From GCA-003244245 sp035276605 (GTDB taxonomy: Bacteria; Actinomycetota; Actinomycetes; Mycobacteriales; Pseudonocardiaceae), in NCBI GenBank assembly GCA_035276605.1, contig DATELN010000055.1:1-30927 (forward strand): a DNA stretch of 30,927 nt, in the 5' to 3' direction. A program made the position numbers and the translations under genes. Below the pieces are notes generated by a model, which saw only the letters and a program-made list of their open reading frames with translations, searched no databases and was not told where the DNA came from. Positions within the stretch are counted from its first letter, which is position 1, and every line of letters begins with the position of its first letter. This document shows positions 7,851 to 14,637 of the stretch, piece after piece.

Positions 7851-9251
7851 CTAACTGGTCAGGCGGGCGATGGCGGCCAGCGGGATGGGTAGCCACGTGG
7901 GACGGTGGGCGTGTTCGTAGCCGACCTCGTAGACCGCTTTGTCCAGCTTGAACGCGCGCAGCAGCACAGCGTGTTTACGTGGGTCCGGCGCGACCTGCGC
8001 GTAGCCGTCGCAGAAGGCGTCCTGGTTGCGGGTGGCCCAGGCCAGCGCCGCCGCGGCCCGCTGCTGGGGATCGGCATCCCCGAGCGGTTGGTGGTTGGCG
8101 GCGTAGTCGAAGGAGCGCAGCATCCCGGCCACGTCACGCAGCGTCGAGGCCGGGGCGACCCGGGCAGCCAAGGGCACCATCGGCTCGCCCTCGAAGTCGA
8201 TCAACACCCAGCCGGTGACATTGCGCAGCACCTGGCCGAGGTGCAGGTCGCCGTGGATGCGTTGCAGCTGCACTGGGCCATCGAGATGGCGCACCTCATC
8301 AAAGGCCGCCCGCAGCGCGTCGGCGTACGGTGCGAGTTCAGCCACCTGCCCGACGACCCCGTCCAGCCTTCGACGCATGTCGGTGGCCAGTGCATCAAGG
8401 TATCCAGAGCTGGCCGGTGAGGTGCCCAGCGCGGTCGCCAGATCGGCGTGTACAGCAGCTACCGCATGGCCCAGCCGGTGTGCTTCGGAGGCGAAGTCAC
8501 CACCAGCATCCGCCGGGTCGATGGGCTCGGCAGGGCCGGGCGCACCGTCGAGAAGCAGGCTTTCCGCGAGCAGATCGCGGACGCTCGCGGTCGCCATTGC
8601 CCAGCCGTCGGCGGCGCTTCGCAGGAACTCCGACAACATGCCGTAGGTGACCGGTTCCCCATCCAGCAATCCCTCGATGCTGCCCAGCGGCGCTGCGATG
8701 TGCTCACAGCCCACGGTGGCCAGCGCGCGGTGCAGTTCCAGATCGGGGCTGCGACCGGCGGCTAGCTTTCGGAACAGCTTGAGGATGTAGGTCTGCCCGT
8801 ACACCAGTGAGGTGTTGGACTGCTCGGCCCCGACCGGGCGGGAGCGCTGCTCGGTATCCAGGGTGACGCCTGGTTCGGCGGCAAAGCGCAGCCCGTCCAC
8901 CTCCGCGCCGTGTGCTATCAGCTCCAGCAGCACAGCGGTGAGCTCGGGGTCGTGCACCGCCTGGTACACCGCCTGATCGCCGCAGGCAGCGACCCAGGCG
9001 TGCCCGAGGGACTCGGGCAGGTCGTTGCGCACACCGAGCAGCAACTGATAGCGGTCTCGACGTGGCAGTCCCTGGTCGACTTCGATGACGGCGTGTACCA
9101 GCCGGGGATCGGATCCGGCGAGATCGGTGGCGCGCACCGGGATGACCGCATGCACCGGGCGGTCCTTGCCGGCGAACCACCGCTGGTCGGGTAGCACCGC
9201 CGCGAGCGAGCCGGAGATGTCGGCAACGAGGTCAGCAGCGGTACTGATCAC
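7851..9251 (-). CDS. mak: maltokinase (GlgE pathway)
   Basis: Mak phosphorylates maltose with ATP to give alpha-maltose 1-phosphate, the substrate of GlgE. The 466-residue product matches the usual length (about 455). The N-terminus carries the expected LPDQRWFAGKDR segment. The middle has the ATP-binding stretch with EQSNTSLVYGQTYILKLFRKL, and the C-terminal kinase lobe has the catalytic loop HGDLHLGQ (HGD at 333-335) and the metal-binding IDFEG (352-354). These are features of the aminoglycoside-phosphotransferase-like fold of maltokinases. The GTG start overlaps the TGA of treS by four bases (9248-9251), so the two are translationally coupled. In some actinobacteria TreS and Mak are fused; here they are separate. 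Confidence 0.95.
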   Translation of the reverse strand: MISTAADLVADISGSLAAVLPDQRWFAGKDRPVHAVIPVRATDLAGSDPRLVHAVIEVDQGLPRRDRYQLLLGVRNDLPESLGHAWVAACGDQAVYQAVHDPELTAVLLELIAHGAEVDGLRFAAEPGVTLDTEQRSRPVGAEQSNTSLVYGQTYILKLFRKLAAGRSPDLELHRALATVGCEHIAAPLGSIEGLLDGEPVTYGMLSEFLRSAADGWAMATASVRDLLAESLLLDGAPGPAEPIDPADAGGDFASEAHRLGHAVAAVHADLATALGTSPASSGYLDALATDMRRRLDGVVGQVAELAPYADALRAAFDEVRHLDGPVQLQRIHGDLHLGQVLRNVTGWVLIDFEGEPMVPLAARVAPASTLRDVAGMLRSFDYAANHQPLGDADPQQRAAAALAWATRNQDAFCDGYAQVAPDPRKHAVLLRAFKLDKAVYEVGYEHAHRPTWLPIPLAAIARLTS

Positions 9252-11065
9252 AGGTCACGCCCTGGTGTCGGTAGATCGATCTGGAACCAGTAGAAGCCGT
9301 GCCCGGGCAGCGTGAGCAGGTAGGGCAGTTCCCCGATCGGCGGGAAGCGCACTCCGCCGGTCAACTCTACGGGCACGCCGCCTTGATGCTCGGACAGGTC
9401 CAGTTCAACTGGTTGGGGGAAGCGAGACATGTTGTTGACGCAGATGACCACATCCCGTCCATCGTCGGTGTAGGTGCGCAGGTAAGCCAGCACGCTGGGG
9501 TTTGATGAGCCGAGCTCAGTGAAATCGCCCAACCCGAAGGCCGGGTGCTGTCGGCGTACCTGGATCATCCGCCGCGTCCAGTTCAGCAGCGACTGCGATG
9601 AGGCCTGCTGCGCCTCGACGTTGAGCGCCTGGTAGCCGTACACCGGGTCCATGAGCACCGGGAGGTAGATGCGGCCCGGGTCACAACAGGAAAACCCGGC
9701 ATTGCGGTCCGGGGTCCACTGCATCGGCGTGCGAACGCCGTCGCGGTCACCTAGCCAGATGTTGTCTCCCATCCCGATTTCGTCGCCGTAATAGAGCACC
9801 GGAGATCCCGGTAGTGACAATAATAGCGCAGTGAACAGTTCCAGCTGGTTGCGGTCGTTGTCCAGCAGCGGCGCCAGACGTCGACGGATACCAATGTTGG
9901 CCCGCATCCGGGGATCCTTGACGTACTCACTGTACATGTAGTCGCGCTCCTCGTCAGTGACCATTTCCAAGGTCAGCTCGTCGTGGTTGCGCAGAAAAAT
10001 CCCCCACTGGGCGTTGGACGGGATAGGCGGAGTCTGGGCGAGAATTTCCGAGATCGGGAACCGTGATTCTCGACGGACTGCCATGAAAATGCGTGGCATC
10101 AGCGGGAAATGGAACGCCATATGAGCTTCATCGCCACCTACCGTGGGGTCGCCGAAATACTCCACGACATCAGCGGGCCACTGATTGGCTTCGGCGAGCA
10201 ACACGCGGTCCGGATATTCGTCGTCGACCACCTTGCGGCAGCGTTTGAGGAATTCGTGTGTGCGTGGCAGGTTTTCGCAGTTGGTCCCTTCCTCCTCGAA
10301 CAGGTAGGGCACCGCATCCAGCCGGAAACCGTCAATGCCAAGATCCAGCCAGAACCGCAGCACGTCGATCATCGCATCGCCGACTGCCGGGTTATCGTAG
10401 TTCAAATCGGGCTGGTGGGAGAAGAACCGGTGCCAGTAGAACTGCCCGCGCACCGGATCATGAGTCCAGTTCGACGCCTCGGTATCGACAAAGATAATGC
10501 GCGCGTCGGCGTATCCGGTGTCGGTGTCGCGCCACACGTAATAGTTACCGTACGGTCCGTCCGGATCTCGCCGGGACTCCTGAAACCAGGGATGCTGGTC
10601 AGAGGTGTGGTTCATAACCAAGTCGGTGATCACCCGGATGCCCCGCTTGTGCGCCTCGTCCAGCAGCACCACGAAATCGTCGACGGTGCCGAACTCGGGT
10701 AACACCGCCCGGAAGTCGGAGATGTCGTAACCGCCGTCGCGCAGCGGGGATGCGTAGAACGGCGGCAACCACAAGCAGTCGACGCCCAACCACTGTAAGT
10801 AATCGAGCTTTTTCGTCAAGCCAAGCAAGTCGCCGGTGCCGTTGCCGTCATGGTCATGAAATGCCCGGACCAGTACCTCGTAGAAGACCGCCCGTTTGTA
10901 CCAGTGCGGGTCTCTTGGAGCGGCTTTGGCGTGCTCGAAGTCCTCGGCTTGTGGTTCGACCAGGGAGCCGTCGGGCAGCACCGCCTCACCTGTATGCGGA
11001 ACTCCCGCTAGATCCGGGTTTGACTCGTGTTCGAAGACATGGGTGCGGAGATCGTCAGGCGACAT
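9248..11065 (-). CDS. treS: trehalose synthase / maltose glucosyltransferase TreS
   Basis: TreS interconverts trehalose and maltose and feeds the GlgE pathway. I start at the ATG at 11065 (605 residues, close to the family length of about 600); a longer frame to 11665 has low-complexity Pro/Arg-rich sequence and overlaps the Rieske gene, so it is not coding. GH13 motifs: TDLVMNHTSDQHPWF, the nucleophile Asp250 in IDGFRLDAVPYL, Glu292 in LLAEANQWP and Asp362 in FLRNHDELTLE. The FYEVLVRAFHDHDGNGTGD segment near residue 60 is typical of TreS. A possible GAAGG ribosome site lies ten bases before the start. It is the first gene of the treS-mak-glgB operon and is divergent from the Rieske gene. Confidence 0.96.
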   Translation of the reverse strand: MSPDDLRTHVFEHESNPDLAGVPHTGEAVLPDGSLVEPQAEDFEHAKAAPRDPHWYKRAVFYEVLVRAFHDHDGNGTGDLLGLTKKLDYLQWLGVDCLWLPPFYASPLRDGGYDISDFRAVLPEFGTVDDFVVLLDEAHKRGIRVITDLVMNHTSDQHPWFQESRRDPDGPYGNYYVWRDTDTGYADARIIFVDTEASNWTHDPVRGQFYWHRFFSHQPDLNYDNPAVGDAMIDVLRFWLDLGIDGFRLDAVPYLFEEEGTNCENLPRTHEFLKRCRKVVDDEYPDRVLLAEANQWPADVVEYFGDPTVGGDEAHMAFHFPLMPRIFMAVRRESRFPISEILAQTPPIPSNAQWGIFLRNHDELTLEMVTDEERDYMYSEYVKDPRMRANIGIRRRLAPLLDNDRNQLELFTALLLSLPGSPVLYYGDEIGMGDNIWLGDRDGVRTPMQWTPDRNAGFSCCDPGRIYLPVLMDPVYGYQALNVEAQQASSQSLLNWTRRMIQVRRQHPAFGLGDFTELGSSNPSVLAYLRTYTDDGRDVVICVNNMSRFPQPVELDLSEHQGGVPVELTGGVRFPPIGELPYLLTLPGHGFYWFQIDLPTPGRDL

Positions 11066-11113
11066 CGAAAGGCGACCTTCATGGGACGGCGGACGGGCTG
11101 TGCAGGGGGATGC

Positions 11114-11133
11114 GCACTGCATCAATGCAGTGC
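11114..11133. promoter_or_regulatory. perfect palindrome between divergent treS and the Rieske gene
   Basis: GCACTGCAT-CA-ATGCAGTGC has nine-base arms that are perfect reverse complements with a two-base centre. It lies 48 bases before the treS start and 84 bases before the Rieske gene start. Its size and symmetry fit a dimeric regulator site controlling one or both divergent genes. I did not find a second copy elsewhere in the window by eye. Confidence 0.5.
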
Positions 11134-11203
11134 CCAGTCGTACCCGTCCGGCCCCTGGAACGCAAAAGAAGATACCGTCAGTGGGCCCCGGTCGGGGTAC
11201 CGG

Positions 11204-11211
11204 AAAAGGAG
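11204..11211 (+). promoter_or_regulatory. ribosome binding site deciding the Rieske gene start
   Basis: AAAAGGAG lies six bases before the ATG at 11218 and fixes this start over the much longer open frame that begins at 10750. A TACCGT hexamer at 11173-11178 could be the matching -10 box. Confidence 0.7.
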
Positions 11212-11217
11212 TGCGTG

Positions 11218-12204
11218 ATGGCGGTGGGTGACCGGATTCCGTTGCGGCGGTTGCCGGCCTGGACGTGGGCTGGGCAAGAACCCACCTGGCGTGACGCCCG
11301 ACCGGGACTGATCGAGGAGGCCCTGAAACGAGCGCAGGCTCGCCCGTCTGGCAACTGGTTCGTGCTCGCCGCGAGCCGGGAGATCCCGCGTGACAAGCCG
11401 TTCGGTCGCACCATCGCCGGTGTCGAGGTGGTGGCGTGGCGTACCCTTGACGGTGCGCTGCATGCCGGGCCTGGCGAGTGCCCACACATGGGCGCGCCGC
11501 TGTGCCTGGCCGCGGTGACCGGGGGCAAGCTGGTGTGCCGCTGGCATGGTCTGGCGATCGGGGTGCGGGGTGTCCCCGGCTGGGACCCGTTTCCCGCTTA
11601 CGACGACGGGGTGCTGGCCTGGGTACGGCTGGACTCTGCCGGTGGCGAGGATCCGCTGCCTGCACCAGTGCTGGCTCGTCGTCCTGACTCCCAGACCAGC
11701 TTGGATGCCGTGTTTACCGGAATCGGCCGCTGCGAGCCGGAAGACGTGGTGGCCAACCGGCTCGACCCGTGGCATGGCAGCTGGTTTCATCCGTACTCGT
11801 TCGTTGGACTGCGGGTGGTGGAAGAACCAACCGAGGACGTGGATCGGTTCGTGGTGGATCTGGCCTTCCGGCTCACCCGGCGGGTGGGAGTACCGGTGCG
11901 TGCCGCGTTCAGCTGCCCCGAACCACGCACGGTGGTGATGCACATTCTGGAGGGCGAGGGCGCGGGCAGTGTGGTGGAGACGCACGCGGTCCCGCTGGGC
12001 GTCGATGACGCCGGTCATCCGCGAACCGCGGTGATCGAGGCGTCGATCGCCACCTCATCCCGTCCGGGCTTCGCGGCAGCGCGCCGTGGGGCGGCCGTGG
12101 TGCGCCCCGCAATGCGCTGGGCGGCAGCTCGGCTGTGGCGTGATGATCTGGCCTATGCGGCGCGTCGCTACGAGCTGCGGACCAGCGGACGCTGGCCGGG
12201 GTAG
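11218..12204 (+). CDS. Rieske [2Fe-2S] protein of the carotenoid-cluster (DUF5914-like) type
   Basis: The 328-residue protein has a Rieske centre: C88-P-H90 and C107-RW-H110, separated by 16 residues, which bind a 2Fe-2S cluster by two Cys and two His. The Rieske domain (about 45-140) is followed by a C-terminal domain with NRLDPWHGSWFHPYSF, reminiscent of the C-terminal part of Rieske oxygenases, but I cannot identify a complete mononuclear iron triad. Proteins of this kind (as I recall, DUF5914) occur in actinobacterial isorenieratene-type carotenoid clusters beside CrtU and CrtT homologues. That matches the neighbours here, so a role in end-ring modification or electron supply is the best guess. 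It converges with the crtU-like gene with a single base between stop codons and is divergent from treS. Confidence 0.8.
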   Translation: MAVGDRIPLRRLPAWTWAGQEPTWRDARPGLIEEALKRAQARPSGNWFVLAASREIPRDKPFGRTIAGVEVVAWRTLDGALHAGPGECPHMGAPLCLAAVTGGKLVCRWHGLAIGVRGVPGWDPFPAYDDGVLAWVRLDSAGGEDPLPAPVLARRPDSQTSLDAVFTGIGRCEPEDVVANRLDPWHGSWFHPYSFVGLRVVEEPTEDVDRFVVDLAFRLTRRVGVPVRAAFSCPEPRTVVMHILEGEGAGSVVETHAVPLGVDDAGHPRTAVIEASIATSSRPGFAAARRGAAVVRPAMRWAAARLWRDDLAYAARRYELRTSGRWPG

Positions 12205-12205
12205 C

Positions 12206-13762
12206 TCAACGGAACCGTGCGGCCACCGCACGCAGCGGCGCCAACCGGCCCCGGGTCGGCACCGTCCACAGCGGGTGACCACGTAACGTCCAGCTCTTCA
12301 GCAAGGCATTGGCGGCCAGCAAGCCGCTGGTGGCCGCACGTTCCATCAGCGCCACCGGAAGATCCACCCTGGTGAGGTCCCCAGCGAGCACCACAGCCGG
12401 ATCAGGGGTCGTCACGCTGGGCCGGTCGGCGAAGGTGCCCGGCGCGAACAGCGGGCAGTCGGCGCGTAGCTCGTGGCGCTCGTCGAGGATCGTCGCAGTC
12501 GTGGTTTCCGGATACACCCGGTGCAGTTCCTCGATCAGCCGGCGCTTGGCCTGCTCCGGATCCGACGTCAGCGCATAAGCGTGCAGCTCGACGACGCAGC
12601 CGCCACTACGGCGCGCCCAGCGCGCCGCCTCGCCCTCGAAGCGATCCAGCACGCTGACGTTGTCCAGCGGTCCGAACCCACTGGTGCCGAGGAACCCGGG
12701 CCGGTCGGGCCGAACCGGGCGGTCCAGCCACAGTCGGGACACCAGAAACGGCGGTGCGGTGCGTAACCGCGCGATGCGATCGCGCCAGTGCCCCGCACCG
12801 ACGTGTGGGGATGCGGACAGTAATGCTTGCAACCCGTCCACGTCGGTAGCCAGCACCATGGCGTCAGCGTCGTCAGCGTCGTCGGGGTTGCTGCCGAACC
12901 GGACGGTGAAGCGACGATCACTTCCGGGGCAGATCTCGTGCACGGCCACCCCGGTACTGACCACGACACCGAGTTCGGTCAGGTAGTCGCCCATCGGATC
13001 CCATAGCGACTGCGGGAACGGCTCGGCGGTGACGTCGAACACCAGGCCCTCGGCTGAGCCGAGGAAGTAGATGTGGAACATGGTGGCCAACTCGGCTGCC
13101 GACAGCTGTCGGGGATCAGCGAAGAAGCTGCGGGAGAACACCGAGAACGCCAGGTGCCGCGCCGCGTCGGGGAAGCGCACCCGCTCCAGGAAGGTCATCG
13201 CGTCCTGGTTGTCCAACCGGTGGTAGACCTCCGGCACCGACACGTCGACCAGCGGAAGCGCGGCCACCGGGTCAAGCCGGGTGACCAAATCCCTCCAGCC
13301 GAAGGTGGGGGACAGCAACGCGAAGGCCAACGCGTTCCACGGTGGGGTACGGGGCAGGTTGTGAAACGTGTCCCGGTGGCCGTCGGCGTCGACAAGTGGG
13401 TAGTCCGCCATGGGGACCAACGCACGGCCCAGCGGATCGGCGCGGCGCAGCAGCGCCCGCAGGTTGTAGTACTGCCGGAAGAAGGCGTGGAAGCCACGGC
13501 TCATGGTGACCGCTGAACCGTCGGCCAGGGTGGTCGACCAGCCGCGCAGCCGGCCGCCGAGCTGCTGCTCGCGCTCTAGCAGGTGCACGTGAAGGCCGCG
13601 CTCGGCCAGCGCCACCGCGGCCGCGATGCCCGCGATCCCACCGCCGACGACGGCGACCCGGGGCGCTGACCCGTCAGGCCGGGACCGGCCTCCGTGCGGC
13701 GGGTGCAGGACAGCGCGGCGGTCCAGGCCGGGCCGATGTCCGTTGCAGCTTGGCGCCCTCAT
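12206..13762 (-). CDS. crtU: FAD-dependent carotenoid desaturase/methyltransferase-like protein (CrtU-like)
   Basis: The 518-residue protein starts at the ATG at 13762, which overlaps the TGA of the methyltransferase gene (ATGA), so the two are translationally coupled. It has an N-terminal Rossmann FAD-binding site (VAVVGGGIAGIAAA, then LLEREQQLGGR) and the phytoene-desaturase-like fold. The segments RGFHAFFRQYYNLRALLRR, LPRTPPWNALAFAL and ATMFHIYFLGSAEGLVFDV resemble, from memory, actinobacterial CrtU. CrtU converts beta-ionone rings of beta-carotene to aromatic rings of isorenieratene by desaturation and methyl migration. The C-terminal VVLAGDLTRVDLPVALMERAATSG is the usual second FAD-contact segment of amine-oxidase-like flavoenzymes. 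A short repeat in the gene encodes DDADDADA. No crtE, crtB, crtI or crtY lies in the window, so the substrate is inferred from family resemblance only. Confidence 0.78.
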   Translation of the reverse strand: MRAPSCNGHRPGLDRRAVLHPPHGGRSRPDGSAPRVAVVGGGIAGIAAAVALAERGLHVHLLEREQQLGGRLRGWSTTLADGSAVTMSRGFHAFFRQYYNLRALLRRADPLGRALVPMADYPLVDADGHRDTFHNLPRTPPWNALAFALLSPTFGWRDLVTRLDPVAALPLVDVSVPEVYHRLDNQDAMTFLERVRFPDAARHLAFSVFSRSFFADPRQLSAAELATMFHIYFLGSAEGLVFDVTAEPFPQSLWDPMGDYLTELGVVVSTGVAVHEICPGSDRRFTVRFGSNPDDADDADAMVLATDVDGLQALLSASPHVGAGHWRDRIARLRTAPPFLVSRLWLDRPVRPDRPGFLGTSGFGPLDNVSVLDRFEGEAARWARRSGGCVVELHAYALTSDPEQAKRRLIEELHRVYPETTTATILDERHELRADCPLFAPGTFADRPSVTTPDPAVVLAGDLTRVDLPVALMERAATSGLLAANALLKSWTLRGHPLWTVPTRGRLAPLRAVAARFR

Positions 13763-14493
13763 GCCGGCTGCTGTGTAGGTTTGCGGGCCAGTTTCCTGGC
13801 CACCACGGTGTGCACGATGCCGCGTTCCCATCCCGGCATCGTGGCGATCTGGGCATCGGCCAGGCCGTGCCTACGCAGCCGGGCAGCCAGCCCGTCGGCG
13901 GTGTCAAAGCGCAGCACGCTGCGCCACAGGTACCGGTAGAGTCGGGCGCGCCCGGTGACCACCTTCCCAGCGGGGATGATCACGCTCCAGCACACTGCGG
14001 TCCAGACCGCCCGGCTGCGCGTCCGACCGTCCAGCGCGTAGTCGTGCACCCCGAGTGGCGCCCCAGGGGCCAGTTGCGCACACAGTGCCGCCAGCACGGG
14101 GTCCGGATCCGGCAGGTTACGCACCAGATAGGCGGCAAAGATCCCGTCGAAGGGTCCCTGCACCCCGGCTGCGGCGAGCTGTTCGGCCCGCGCGTGTACG
14201 AACGATACCCGCTTCGGCCAGTCGGCTTGTTGGGCTTTGGCGAGCATGCCGGCCGAGGCGTCCACCGCGGTAATCCGCGCCTTGGGCGCTGCGGCCAGCA
14301 GGGCCAACGTCGATGCTCCCGTCCCGCAACCCAGATCCAGCAGATGCAAGCCGGCACCCCCAGTGTCACTGCCAGGCAGCTGCATCCGCCGGGCGGAGCG
14401 CGCCAGATTGCGGTAGTAGCCCGGACTGGCGGCGACCAGCCGGTCGTAACTTGCCGCTGCCGCGTCGAACTCACTCGTTACGTCGATCATCAC
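13759..14493 (-). CDS. class I SAM-dependent methyltransferase (CrtT-like)
   Basis: The 244-residue protein has the standard motif I LDLGCGTGASTL, the acidic motif II ITAVDASAGMLAKAQ and a motif IV/V region FDGIFAAYLVRNLPDPD, as in the UbiE/CrtT type of small-molecule methyltransferase. The C-terminal part (SVIIPAGKVVTGRARLYRYLWRSV) carries an aromatic/hydrophobic helix common in enzymes acting on lipophilic quinones or isoprenoids. It is the first gene of a two-gene operon with the crtU-like gene (ATGA overlap at 13759-13762). In Streptomyces isorenieratene clusters a methyltransferase called CrtT neighbours CrtU; that is the basis of the name. The GTG at 14493 sits exactly six bases after a TAGGGT box, so the mRNA may be leaderless. 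The substrate is unproven. Confidence 0.8.
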   Translation of the reverse strand: MMIDVTSEFDAAAASYDRLVAASPGYYRNLARSARRMQLPGSDTGGAGLHLLDLGCGTGASTLALLAAAPKARITAVDASAGMLAKAQQADWPKRVSFVHARAEQLAAAGVQGPFDGIFAAYLVRNLPDPDPVLAALCAQLAPGAPLGVHDYALDGRTRSRAVWTAVCWSVIIPAGKVVTGRARLYRYLWRSVLRFDTADGLAARLRRHGLADAQIATMPGWERGIVHTVVARKLARKPTQQPA

Positions 14494-14499
14494 GACAGG

Positions 14500-14505
14500 A
14501 CCCTA
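14500..14505 (-). promoter_or_regulatory. putative leaderless -10 box of the crtT-crtU operon (TAGGGT)
   Basis: TAGGGT on the minus strand is followed by exactly six bases and then the GTG start at 14493. This is the spacing seen in leaderless actinobacterial promoters. It gives the two-gene operon a promoter separate from glgE. Confidence 0.45.
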
Positions 14506-14576
14506 CGGCTACTCGCGCCGATTGGTTCGCCGCCAAGGACATACCAGACGTTGCGGATACCACTCCATGTGACCGC

Positions 14577-14636
14577 CAAAAGTGAGCGCTGGTCGTGCGG
14601 CGCTGCACGGTCACGCCTGGAGTTTCAGCGATCACT
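14577..14636 (-). terminator. branched stem-loop with short T run after glgE
   Basis: On the minus strand, AGTGATCGCTG (14636-14626) pairs with CAGCGCTCACT (14591-14581) at 10 of 11 positions and is followed by four T's. Inside the large loop is a second hairpin, CGTGC...GCACG (14609-14594). The structure begins one base after the glgE stop codon. It probably ends glgE transcription before crtT, although the T run is short and the closing loop is long. Confidence 0.5.
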
Positions 14637-14637
14637 G

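Noticed and set aside
10750..11217. Upstream extension of the Rieske frame
   Set aside because: It lies over the conserved treS coding region, and a strong AAAAGGAG site marks the start at 11218.
11066..11665. 200-residue N-terminal extension of the treS frame
   Set aside because: The sequence is Pro/Arg/His-rich, overlaps the well-supported Rieske gene on the other strand, and the family length fits the ATG at 11065.
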